The notes beneath the pieces were generated by a model. That model saw nothing but the letters and a program-made list of their open reading frames with translations. It was not told the DNA's origin and ran no database searches. A stretch of 64,000 nt of DNA from Ruminiclostridium papyrosolvens DSM 2782 (GTDB taxonomy: Bacteria > Bacillota > Clostridia > Acetivibrionales > DSM-1351). The position numbers were made by a program, and so were the translations under genes. Of this stretch, positions 18,659-26,938 are shown one piece after another. The DNA lies in NCBI RefSeq assembly GCF_029318685.1, contig NZ_CP119677.1:4269001-4333000 (forward strand), in the 5' to 3' direction. Numbering within the stretch: the stretch's first letter is position 1; each line of letters begins with the position of its first letter.

Positions 18659-20179
18659 TTAAATTGTAATATTTTCCTGTAATAGCCTATTTAACTCAGC
18701 ATAATCTGTTTTGTTAAATACTATAGCTGCTTTTTCAAACAATTCCTTTGCCTTTATTCGATTTTTGGTTTTCTCCTCCGTATTCCCCAACCACATGTAT
18801 AAAATTCCCATTTTATAATTAGCCCAAGCGTATTTCACAGAAGAAGTATCGCTAGCGTAAATCTTTATACTTTCGTTGTATTCTTCAATAGCATTAACAA
18901 GATAGTCATGTCTGGATTTTATGTTAAAAAGATATGTATAGACTTCTCCTAGCGATTTGTGTATATTGGCATAATCCATCGGATAGCTTTCCAAATTTCT
19001 CACTTCCAGAGCTTCCTCAAAAATGCATTTAGCTTTCAATAGATTTTTTTCAGAATCGTCAATTAAAGAAAAATCTAAATACAAATTACCAAGCTTCAAC
19101 ATTAAATCAGCCCACTTATATGGACTAGAATCAATGCTGCAGGCCTTCGTTTGATTTTCATATTCACCCATTGCATCAATTAGTAATGGTCTTGCCGCTT
19201 CCTTATTCCCAAGAGCGATGAGCACTTTTGCTTTATTACATTCTATTGCAGCTTTACAGAGAATGTTTTCGTCTGACATCTCAAACTTTGCTGCTTCATC
19301 AAACATATCAAGGGCATGAAGAAGATAGGTTTTTTCATATGTTACTTTATATAAATTGGCATAGGCAAGTCCAAGATTATTATATAAGCTTTGGCAGTCT
19401 ACAACTATATTATTGTTGTATATGCTCAAAGCTTTATGGTAAAACTCTATGGCTTTATTAAGATTTGTCTTTACATCCTTCGTCTCCGCCAAAGTGCTAA
19501 ATGCATTTCCCATACTACTTAGTATATGGGCATATGTTTTGGGACTTTGTGTTTCTGATATATTATCAATAATCTCCCTATATCTTTGTAAAGCTTCTTC
19601 CTGATTTCCTCCATAGAGCAGCATATCTGCATGACTTATCATATCCTGAACTGTGTCAATACCATAGGGTTCATATATACTAACAATAAGTCCATCAGAA
19701 ACTATAACGACATTTCCTTTACCACCTGTTTCCACTTTTTTCTTTTCACCATCGGATACTATTAATGTATTATTTCCTTTATCCCATACTACTTTAAGAC
19801 CAAATTCTCCAGTAATAAATGTACTGCAAACATACGCTCTGTTGTTTATAAGAGCTACAGGTGCCTCAAGTTGAATTTTATAACAACAATCCACCAACAC
19901 TGTGCTACTGCCTATCTTGAACACTGTTTTTTGTTTATTATTTTCAACTGTAACTGCATTATTTTGTGCGTTCCAGAAAACATTCCACCCAAGGGTTTCA
20001 TAAAAATTTTTAATAGGAATAAAAGTAACACCATTAACAACTTTAGGTATAATACTTTTATTCATCTTTTCATTAACTTCAACTTTATTATTTTGACATT
20101 GCGCAATATCTATCCTCATTAGAGGATAACTAATTATTACCAATATAAACAAAAAAATTTTAAATCGTTTTTGTAGCAT
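18659..20179 (-). CDS. Secreted stalk-domain protein with short TPR array
   Basis: A 506-residue paralogue of the next gene downstream: signal peptide (1-28), stalk domain (about 35-145: VTFIPIKNFYETLGW, RAYVCSTFITGEFG) and about six TPR-like units in residues 170-500 (YAHILSSMGNAFSTL, LYNNLGLAYANL, YANIHKSLGEVY). GGGGGAAG precedes the ATG. It lies 26 bases from the membrane protein upstream. Secreted and without catalytic motifs; the partner is unknown. Confidence 0.82.
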   Translation of the reverse strand: MLQKRFKIFLFILVIISYPLMRIDIAQCQNNKVEVNEKMNKSIIPKVVNGVTFIPIKNFYETLGWNVFWNAQNNAVTVENNKQKTVFKIGSSTVLVDCCYKIQLEAPVALINNRAYVCSTFITGEFGLKVVWDKGNNTLIVSDGEKKKVETGGKGNVVIVSDGLIVSIYEPYGIDTVQDMISHADMLLYGGNQEEALQRYREIIDNISETQSPKTYAHILSSMGNAFSTLAETKDVKTNLNKAIEFYHKALSIYNNNIVVDCQSLYNNLGLAYANLYKVTYEKTYLLHALDMFDEAAKFEMSDENILCKAAIECNKAKVLIALGNKEAARPLLIDAMGEYENQTKACSIDSSPYKWADLMLKLGNLYLDFSLIDDSEKNLLKAKCIFEEALEVRNLESYPMDYANIHKSLGEVYTYLFNIKSRHDYLVNAIEEYNESIKIYASDTSSVKYAWANYKMGILYMWLGNTEEKTKNRIKAKELFEKAAIVFNKTDYAELNRLLQENITI

Positions 20180-20205
20180 TATTTCTTCCCCCGATACAAA
20201 AGTAA

Positions 20206-21360
20206 TTAGTGTACATTTACTATATTTTTATCCCCTATAACAAATACACCGCTACCATTAATTGTTATATTAGTTCCAGCTGCTATATCCTTCTTTTCAC
20301 TTTCTGAATTATTTTGTGATTTGTTCTCTCCTTTTTTTACAGTCAGCTTATGTTCCTCCTCTACTTTCTTTTCTTGATTTTTTTTAGTACCTTGCTTTTT
20401 TACTTTCTTGTCTTTAGAGGTTACAGCACTTAAGCCTGAATTATTTTGTGTTATTCTTCCGTCCTTATTTACTGAAATATTTTTTGCTGTATCCTGTTCC
20501 TTTTTATTATTAACAGGAGGACTAATGTCTGAATCCATTTCATCATTCACATGTACATGAAGTTGGGTTGAATCAAGTTTTGGTTCCTTAGCTGCAGGTG
20601 ATTCTTGAGGATCACCTGCATTTCTGCTTATAAATAAAAAAATACCTATTATGATGACTAATGTTAATTTAGCTATGTTTGATACATTTTTTTTCTTAAC
20701 ATTAAAAATACTAAAATTTCTTTTAGCTTTAGCAGCTGAATACTTTTCTGGTTCATTATCATTTACTCCCGGAGCTTTAATATTGTTATCAGTTAACTTC
20801 TCAGGTTTGCCTTCAGAAAATAAATTACAACAATCATTTGTCTGCTCCAAGTAACCCTGTCCGTTTATATCCTTAGATTCCTCATTCAAACTATATTCTT
20901 TCTTACGTTTATCATTAAAATAATTAACGCTATTAAAATGAGCAAAATCAAAAACCGCTATCATAAAATTTTCAAAATCTTTATTAGAATAATATTCTTT
21001 AATTTTTTCATATTTATTATTACTATTTGCGTTTTTAAAAAACCTTTCAACTATAACGCTCATTAGTTCATTTCGTTTTTGAATATCAATCGGAAATATG
21101 GAAACATCGTTATCCACAATGCTGCATAAATGTCGGATAATCTTATCGTTATACTTATAGTAAGCATTTACAGGTTTTTTACTATTATTTACAATTTTGC
21201 TGAACTGATCGTTTGATTCAGCATTAAACCCGGGGTCAGCACTCCAGTTACCCATCTCAAACAAGAAGTTATTATATTGTATATTTCTCCCGTTCTGATT
21301 CTGAAATTCTACAATAAACTTTACTAAATCGCCATATAACAGCTTTTCGTATATCATCAT
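20206..21360 (-). CDS. Single-pass membrane protein with unknown cytoplasmic domain
   Basis: About 384 residues. The first 225 or so are soluble, with mixed helices (EKLLYGDLVKFIVEFQ, FENFMIAVFDFAHF). A basic KKK stretch precedes one membrane helix (about residues 229-245), which puts the N-terminus inside. The remaining 140 residues are Lys/Glu/Asn-rich and disordered, ending in a beta-like tail (TNITINGSGVFVIGDKN). The longest frame starts at a GTG two codons up; ATG at 21360 with AGGGG five bases away, or ATG at 21357, is likelier. It heads the run of stalk-TPR genes, so it may link a cytoplasmic sensor or anchor to those secreted proteins. Family not recognised. Confidence 0.7.
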   Translation of the reverse strand: MMIYEKLLYGDLVKFIVEFQNQNGRNIQYNNFLFEMGNWSADPGFNAESNDQFSKIVNNSKKPVNAYYKYNDKIIRHLCSIVDNDVSIFPIDIQKRNELMSVIVERFFKNANSNNKYEKIKEYYSNKDFENFMIAVFDFAHFNSVNYFNDKRKKEYSLNEESKDINGQGYLEQTNDCCNLFSEGKPEKLTDNNIKAPGVNDNEPEKYSAAKAKRNFSIFNVKKKNVSNIAKLTLVIIIGIFLFISRNAGDPQESPAAKEPKLDSTQLHVHVNDEMDSDISPPVNNKKEQDTAKNISVNKDGRITQNNSGLSAVTSKDKKVKKQGTKKNQEKKVEEEHKLTVKKGENKSQNNSESEKKDIAAGTNITINGSGVFVIGDKNIVNVH

Positions 21361-21688
21361 ACTCACCCCTGTATGTTTCTGGTCAATTCAAGGTCAATTT
21401 ATGGTCACTTAATTTCACTTCTCATATAAGATTTTTCATGTTAAATTAATCTTGCATTCCAAAATTAACCTTATTTGTATATATAAATCTTTTATTACAT
21501 TATATAGTATATCAAATAAAAGCGTTAAAACAAATCTTTATAGGATTAATATGTAAGTAAACCCATGAGAATTAGCTAAAATATCCGTCCAATGTACACA
21601 CATACTTATTAGAGAAAACTAATTATATAGATATCAATATGAATCTGAGTTTAAGGCTTCAAATAAAATACGAAGGAGGTGATTTACT
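21361..21688. promoter_or_regulatory. Divergent upstream region
   Basis: This AT-rich 328-base gap lies between the membrane-protein operon (leftward) and the CXXX-peptide operon (rightward) and must hold both promoters. I could not assign convincing -35/-10 pairs. The only firm element is the AAGGAGGTGAT ribosome binding site before 21689. No gene seen. Confidence 0.5.
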
Positions 21689-22384
21689 ATGCAAATTCAA
21701 AAAAAGCCTATTAGAGTTGCAGTAATTGATAGCGGCATCGACACGACTATTTCAGAATTAGACAAAAATGTATCAGTTTCCACCGGATTTATGATAAATA
21801 CTAATGGATACATTACCGAATATCCTAATATAAAAACAAAGTATCAACATGGAACCATAGTGTCATTAATCATAAGGCATATATGCAGCAATGTGGAGTT
21901 TATAAGCATAAACATACTAAACGACAACATTTCAACAGACGGAAGGGTATTACTTTATGCCATGAGCAGAGCCTTTGATTACCAACCGGATATCATTCAT
22001 ATGAGTCTCGGCACTACAAAATGGAAATATAAAAGATACATAAGAAAGATAACTAAAGAAGCAGGACGGCAAAATATTTCCTTGGTTGCTGCTGTCAATA
22101 ATCAAGGGAATATATCATACCCTGCTTATGTAAAAGGGGTGTTTGGTGTAAAAGGAGATAATTTCAAAGACATAACGCACTACAGCTATAGAGACGACTT
22201 CTTTTATGCACCGCTTAATGCTCCAGAAATACAAGGCTGTCACGGAAAGGATTTAAAGGACGCCGTCGGCACAAGCATGTCTGCAGCATACATTACCGGA
22301 CATATAGCCAATATCAGGCTAAATATGGGGAATTTAAGCATTGAAAAAATAAAAAGCATACTTATATTAAATTCAATTGTGTGA
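21689..22384 (+). CDS. Cytoplasmic subtilisin-like (S8) protease of the CXXX-peptide operon
   Basis: A compact 231-residue S8 protease with a full catalytic set: Asp14 (VIDSGID), His54 (YQHGTIVS), oxyanion Asn138 (NNQGN) and Ser196 (GTSMSAAY). There is no signal peptide and no prodomain, so it should act inside the cell. It is the first gene of the operon, 12 bases ahead of the radical SAM gene, with a near-perfect AAGGAGGTGAT. In RiPP operons such proteases cut off leader peptides; that role for the two precursors downstream is inference. It is shorter than secreted subtilisins of about 275 mature residues. Confidence 0.88.
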   Translation: MQIQKKPIRVAVIDSGIDTTISELDKNVSVSTGFMINTNGYITEYPNIKTKYQHGTIVSLIIRHICSNVEFISINILNDNISTDGRVLLYAMSRAFDYQPDIIHMSLGTTKWKYKRYIRKITKEAGRQNISLVAAVNNQGNISYPAYVKGVFGVKGDNFKDITHYSYRDDFFYAPLNAPEIQGCHGKDLKDAVGTSMSAAYITGHIANIRLNMGNLSIEKIKSILILNSIV

Positions 22385-22396
22385 GGAGTGGTAATC

Positions 22397-24550
22397 TTGA
22401 ATAATGAAACAATAATGATGGGCAAGCTTTCTCCTGTATGGAATGAAGGCACTTCAAAATCAATTACATTTTGTGTTACCGAGGACTGCAATCTTGCGTG
22501 TAAATACTGCTACATGACAGGTAAAAACAGCAAAACAAAAATGTCTTTTGAGACTGCGAAAGCAGCTGTAGACTATATCCTATCAAATCGCAAAGAATTT
22601 CCGGAGCAATCCGTGGCATGGGACTTTATTGGTGGAGAGCCCTTTATGGAAATTGAACTCATTGATAAAATATGTGATTACATAAAGGAGCAAATGTATA
22701 ACTTGGATCATCCATGGTTTAACAGTTACAGATTCAGCTTTTCCACAAACGGACTCCTTTATCACACGGACAAGGTTCAGCAATATATTAACAAAAATAA
22801 AAACCATTTATCAATAGGTATGAGTGTTGACGGAAATAAACTCAAACATGATCTTCAAAGGGTAAAGCCCAACGGCAGCGGTTCTTATGATGATATAGTA
22901 AAAAATGTACCACTCTGGCTTAAACAGTTTCCTAATAGCAGTACAAAAGCTACATTTTCTCATGATGACCTCCCTTATTTAAAGGATAGTATTATAAGCC
23001 TCTGGGATATAGGCATAAAAATCGTTGCGGCAAATGTTGTATTCGAGGATGTTTGGGAGGAAGGCGATGATGAAATCATTGAGAAACAGCTAAAAGAGCT
23101 TGCCGATTATGTAATTGAAAATAAAATGTGGAGTAAATATTCTGTACGTTTCTTTGATCCCAACATCGGGCATCCACTGACAGATGATGATAAAACCAAA
23201 AATTTTTGTGGTGCCGGCAGGATGCTGGCAATTGATTGCAAAGGCAACTTCTTTCCATGTATCAGATTTTACGATTTCAGCCTGAGTAACCGTAAGGGTA
23301 TCATAATTGGAGACATAAATAATGGGATTGATTATGATAAGATAAGACCCTTTCTTGCATTAAGCCTTAAGTCACAAAGCAAACCGGAATGTGTTGACTG
23401 CAAAGTTGCTAGCGGATGCGCCTGGTGCCAGGGTTGTAACTATGATATGGCCGATACGTCAACAATATATCAAAGGGCGACATATAACTGCAAGCTACAT
23501 AAAGCAACTGTAAGAGGCTGCAAATATTTCTGGGATAAGTTTGAAAAAACTACAGGAATTATGTCAGAAAGAAAAAAAGTAGAACTTACCCGAGGTATGC
23601 AAGCTCAAAACGATTTATCCGCAAAGTACATGCAGTTTATTACCTCAGATATTATTACACCCCACTGTTCTTATAGAAATACCAAAGAAACACATGAGGT
23701 TATGCCTCAGGATATTTTTGAAAAAGGAATTGTGTTCTGCCAAAAGAATGACTTTTTACCTGTAATGCTGGGAAAGCCCGACTATGTGGAGGGTAAATCA
23801 ATAAATACTGATTTATACATTGACAGCGCCAGTTCCTGCTCTGATGCTATTATACCGGTTCATGACAATGAAATAACCAAATCCGAAGAATCCCACATAG
23901 CGATACTAATAGTTAATAAAGATAACATTAAGAACCTATTCGATTTTGTAGTAAACCTGTCCGGTAAAAATCAAAGGATAAACCTTATTCTTGAAGGTAT
24001 TGAACATTGGAGTGATGAAGAAACAAAAGCCTATGGCAGTCAATTGGACATACTTATTCCATTTATAGCACAAACATATAAAAGCGGAGACTCACTTGAA
24101 TTAAACGTTCTGACAGATTTATGGGAACTTAAATCAATGAGAAACTGTGAAGCAGGTGAACTTAGTTTCGCCCTTGCACCCAACGGTAAAATTTATGTAT
24201 GTCCTGCATTCTATTTTGATGACCCGGATAATTTTGTCGGTACACTGGAAGAGGGTATACATATAAAAAATCCACAGCTGCTGGAACTTGAAAATGCACC
24301 TATATGCAGTGCCTGTGATGTATATAATTGCAGAAGATGCAAGTATCTAAACATGAAAATGACCAATGAAATTAATACCCCGTCCAAAATTCAATGCTTG
24401 ATAAGTCATATTGAAAGAAAGAAATCCATGGAGCTTCAAAAGCTTATCAGGAAAAACTCCTCAGTTGAGTTTGAAAATATTCTTCAGGAAATATACTATA
24501 TGGACCCTCTGGATAAATTATTGATGAAAGGAAGTGCTGCAAATGATTAA
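22397..24550 (+). CDS. CXXX-repeat peptide radical SAM maturase (fused two-part enzyme)
   Basis: About 717 residues. The N-terminal radical SAM domain has Cys31, Cys35 and Cys38 (CNLACKYCY) and a GGEP motif. A SPASM-type Cys-rich region follows near residues 270-385 (CGAGRM, CVDCKVASGCAWCQGC). A second module (about 400-700) has its own Cys set (CEAGELSF, CSACDVYNCRRC), like the separate CXXX-repeat peptide maturase family. The enzyme should reductively cleave SAM and modify Cys-repeat precursors, with auxiliary iron-sulfur clusters in the SPASM parts. Start: TTG at 22397, eight bases after AGGAG; the GTG at 22388 overlaps that site. It overlaps the accessory gene by 8 bases. Its close paralogue is at 48206-50377. 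Confidence 0.9.
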   Translation: MNNETIMMGKLSPVWNEGTSKSITFCVTEDCNLACKYCYMTGKNSKTKMSFETAKAAVDYILSNRKEFPEQSVAWDFIGGEPFMEIELIDKICDYIKEQMYNLDHPWFNSYRFSFSTNGLLYHTDKVQQYINKNKNHLSIGMSVDGNKLKHDLQRVKPNGSGSYDDIVKNVPLWLKQFPNSSTKATFSHDDLPYLKDSIISLWDIGIKIVAANVVFEDVWEEGDDEIIEKQLKELADYVIENKMWSKYSVRFFDPNIGHPLTDDDKTKNFCGAGRMLAIDCKGNFFPCIRFYDFSLSNRKGIIIGDINNGIDYDKIRPFLALSLKSQSKPECVDCKVASGCAWCQGCNYDMADTSTIYQRATYNCKLHKATVRGCKYFWDKFEKTTGIMSERKKVELTRGMQAQNDLSAKYMQFITSDIITPHCSYRNTKETHEVMPQDIFEKGIVFCQKNDFLPVMLGKPDYVEGKSINTDLYIDSASSCSDAIIPVHDNEITKSEESHIAILIVNKDNIKNLFDFVVNLSGKNQRINLILEGIEHWSDEETKAYGSQLDILIPFIAQTYKSGDSLELNVLTDLWELKSMRNCEAGELSFALAPNGKIYVCPAFYFDDPDNFVGTLEEGIHIKNPQLLELENAPICSACDVYNCRRCKYLNMKMTNEINTPSKIQCLISHIERKKSMELQKLIRKNSSVEFENILQEIYYMDPLDKLLMKGSAAND

Positions 24551-24842
24551 TGAGAAGGTTGGTTTAGTTACACAAGAAGAAAAGAACAAAGTCCAAGAGC
24601 TTCATGAAAGGATCCTTGGATTAGAGGAATTGCTGATTTCTTTTAGTAATAAATCAAATATACAGGAAGCAAAAAATGAGTTGTACGAAAAAGTTGTTAA
24701 GGATATAGGAGAAACGAAACGAAAACTACAGGTATGGTGGGATGAAATGTATGAGAAATACAACTGGAAAACAGTGAAAAATGGCAACTGGCATATTGAC
24801 TTCCTCACAAATGAATTTTTTTTAGAGTTCAATAATAATTAG
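24543..24842 (+). CDS. CXXX-repeat peptide modification accessory protein
   Basis: A roughly 99-residue soluble protein: a helical N-terminus (VTQEEKNKVQELHERI) followed by a Trp-rich C-terminus (LQVWWDEMYEKYNW, NGNWHIDF). The same pattern (VTEEERN, WWK..QKYQW, GNWSINF) is found in the paralogue at 47863-48144, so the family is real. It matches the small protein known from CXXX-repeat peptide loci. A role as precursor-recognition or maturase partner is inferred by analogy with RRE-like accessory proteins. ATG at 24543 follows AAAGGAAG and overlaps the maturase stop. Confidence 0.82.
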   Translation: MINEKVGLVTQEEKNKVQELHERILGLEELLISFSNKSNIQEAKNELYEKVVKDIGETKRKLQVWWDEMYEKYNWKTVKNGNWHIDFLTNEFFLEFNNN

Positions 24843-24913
24843 TATTTTAAATATGCTAAATTTATGCCGACAGATAGACCACGTAATTATTAAACTAATA
24901 AGGGGTGATTAAT

Positions 24914-25042
24914 ATGAAATACTTGTTCTCCGTAAAAAATAACATAAACAATAAAATAGTACACGGCTGCGGTTATAACTGTACCGTCACTTGCTTTAAT
25001 TTTTGCGGTGGAAATTGTGTGAGTGCAAGCTACACCAGCTAA
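24914..25042 (+). CDS. CXXX-repeat precursor peptide 1 of locus 1
   Basis: A 42-residue peptide preceded by AGGGGTGATT. The leader MKYLFSVKNNINNKIVHG is followed by five Cys at residues 19, 23, 27, 31 and 35, exactly every fourth residue, then a short VSASYTS tail. This is the substrate type expected for the maturase encoded just upstream. The leader start (MKYLFS) is shared with the next peptide. The mature product is probably crosslinked at Cys (inference); there is no Gly-Gly leader cleavage site. Confidence 0.88.
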   Translation: MKYLFSVKNNINNKIVHGCGYNCTVTCFNFCGGNCVSASYTS

Positions 25043-25095
25043 ATTCACACGGACTGATAGCCTTATAGGAAAAATTCATTTAAGGAGGTGATATC

Positions 25096-25266
25096 ATGAA
25101 ATATTTGTTTTCAGCAAAGAAAATCAAGAATGCCCAGAAGGATGTAAAAGCTTACTGTTATTCAGGATGTACAGCAACTTGTGCTCTCAATTGCGCAACC
25201 GGCTGCAGAACTCATTGTGGCAGCGGCTGTTCAGGTGGTTGTCAGTATACCTCCTACCCTACTTAA
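25096..25266 (+). CDS. CXXX-repeat precursor peptide 2 of locus 1
   Basis: A 56-residue peptide with a strong AAGGAGGTGAT. The leader MKYLFSAKKIKNAQKDVKAY is followed by eight Cys at residues 21, 25, 29, 33, 37, 41, 45 and 49, a perfect four-residue register, and the tail QYTSYPT. Residues between Cys are small or polar (Gly, Ser, Thr, Ala, Asn) with occasional Tyr, Arg and His. Sharing MKYLFS with peptide 1 marks the maturase recognition part. Activity unknown. Confidence 0.9.
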   Translation: MKYLFSAKKIKNAQKDVKAYCYSGCTATCALNCATGCRTHCGSGCSGGCQYTSYPT

Positions 25267-25298
25267 GTTGTATAAATTATTATAAGAGGTGTAGCAAT

Positions 25299-25322
25299 AT
25301 GCTCCTGCATCGCCCCGACTAA
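25299..25322 (+). other. Tiny 7-codon open frame with ribosome binding site
   Basis: AAGAGGTG precedes an ATG that encodes MLLHRPD and a stop. It lies 32 bases behind the second precursor peptide. It could be chance, a remnant of a third precursor, or a real micro-ORF; locus 2 has a comparable 15-codon frame at 47598-47645. Confidence 0.25.
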
Positions 25323-25426
25323 ATTAATGCATATTTTATAAAAACCAGCTATTTTGTTATATAAGAACTTTCACTGTTTAATATGTACATATTGAGGTTT
25401 TATCTATTTGTCGGCATATTTTATTA

Positions 25427-25477
25427 AAAAGCAGCCGGGAATTAGCGGTTAAAAGCCACTAATTTCTGACTGCTTTT
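25427..25477. terminator. Terminator shared by CXXX locus 1 and the hydrolase gene
   Basis: A 22-base hairpin with 18 matched positions, AAAAGCAG...AATTAGCGG at 25427-25448 against 25456-25477, followed by TTTT on either strand. It overlaps the last codons of the convergent hydrolase gene and so can stop transcripts from both sides. Confidence 0.7.
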
Positions 25478-25993
25478 CATTCTTTCAATTGTTTCATCTA
25501 AAGAAATACATTCTGCATATCTTCCATTCCACATATGTTCATTATGATATCTGTAGCTTTGTTCTGCTGACATAAATTTATTATTCACAGTTGTGTTTGT
25601 ATATGCCGGAATTATCATATTAAATCCATGCTCAAATCCGCATTTTATAGTAGCATCAATACAGTAATCTGTTTGAAGTCCTGCAACAATTATATCTTTT
25701 TCATCCTTGCTTATTAAATATTCTAATAAGCCTGTCTCTCTAAAAGCACTATTTACATTTTTATCGAATATTTTTTCATCATTTATTGGCTGAAACCCTT
25801 CATATATTTCAAACCCATCTGTTCCTTTTGTTAGTGCATTTCCTGCTCCATCATCATGACGCACATATATTACTTCAATACTATTTTCTCTAGCCGCTTG
25901 TATTATTTTTTTCACATTAGATACAAACATATCAAATTCATATAATTCCTTATTTGTTATCAGCTTTTGTGTATCAACTATTAGTAAAACCAT
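25442..25993 (-). CDS. Isochorismatase-family cysteine hydrolase
   Basis: A 183-residue alpha/beta hydrolase of the isochorismatase/nicotinamidase superfamily with the catalytic triad Asp7 (LLIVDTQK), Lys78 (FDKNVNSAF) and Cys111 (AGLQTDYCIDAT), plus the usual cis-peptide context before the Cys. The exact substrate cannot be read from sequence. The gene begins at the stop of the CPBP protease gene (one-base overlap), so the two are co-transcribed. Confidence 0.9.
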   Translation of the reverse strand: MVLLIVDTQKLITNKELYEFDMFVSNVKKIIQAARENSIEVIYVRHDDGAGNALTKGTDGFEIYEGFQPINDEKIFDKNVNSAFRETGLLEYLISKDEKDIIVAGLQTDYCIDATIKCGFEHGFNMIIPAYTNTTVNNKFMSAEQSYRYHNEHMWNGRYAECISLDETIERMKSSQKLVAFNR

Positions 25994-26793
25994 TATTGTC
26001 TCCTTCTATAATTAATTCTATTTTTCTGTTTAGTAGTTAAAACTCCCCAAATTGACATGCCCACAGCCATTATGCTTGAATAAATTACAAACAATAAATA
26101 CGGAATTATACTCCCTTGGTTATACTCAGGGTTTATCATAAATAAATTAAAGAAAAGGTTACCCGTAAAATGCCAAATTGAGGCTGGGATAATATTCCCA
26201 TCAGATTTTTTTGTAATCCAGAAGTATGCAACACTATCCTCTATGCATCCAATCATAAACAGAATCATAGGTGCAGAGAATACTCCTGCTAAAATGAAAT
26301 GATAGTGCCAAAGCGACCATATTATACCTAATATGATTGGAGTAGTTATATAGCCGAAATACTTATTCAATTCATTTTGTAAAAAACCTCTCCAACCAAG
26401 TTCTTCAGCAATTAACGCCCACAAAATTATTACGATTTGCATTGGTGTAATTATTTTTATAAAAGATACATCAATAAAAAGCAGTACTGATAATTTTGTG
26501 ATAAATAGAACAGTTATTGGCAATATCAATGCTAAGCCCCAATATCCTATTTTAATATTTTCACAATAACACTTTTTGAATAGGGACTTTATGCCGCTGC
26601 TTCGAGTAAATATCATTGTTGTTATAATTGCCGCAATTGACGGTGTCATCGCCTCTACTCCATACAAAATAAAGTAAAAGCAACCTGATTTAAACATTAC
26701 GAAATTTTTCGTCAACAAAACACATACTAATGGCAACCCAAATGAAAAACTTAAAAATACTGCAATTAGTTTTTTTGTACCATCAACTTTCAT
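25993..26793 (-). CDS. CPBP-family intramembrane metalloprotease
   Basis: A 266-residue protein with about eight membrane helices. The abortive-infection/CPBP motifs are present: EELGWRGFLQ (motif 1, two Glu and Arg), a WSLWHYHF motif and a later weak third motif. CPBP proteins are Rce1-like membrane proteases; in Firmicutes some give immunity to self-made bacteriocins. Its place next to a modified-peptide operon is suggestive, but it is on the opposite strand with its own ribosome binding site (AAAAGGATG). Confidence 0.88.
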   Translation of the reverse strand: MKVDGTKKLIAVFLSFSFGLPLVCVLLTKNFVMFKSGCFYFILYGVEAMTPSIAAIITTMIFTRSSGIKSLFKKCYCENIKIGYWGLALILPITVLFITKLSVLLFIDVSFIKIITPMQIVIILWALIAEELGWRGFLQNELNKYFGYITTPIILGIIWSLWHYHFILAGVFSAPMILFMIGCIEDSVAYFWITKKSDGNIIPASIWHFTGNLFFNLFMINPEYNQGSIIPYLLFVIYSSIMAVGMSIWGVLTTKQKNRINYRRRQ

Positions 26794-26938
26794 ATTTGCA
26801 TCCTTTTAAATTGCCAGTATCCACAGAAAATCTTTGTTTGTAGTCAATGAGGCAATACACATCTTATTTATAATACTATCAAAATAATATAGTTTAGGTT
26901 AACCATAGTCAATAAAATTGTTGGTTTTATCTACTGAT

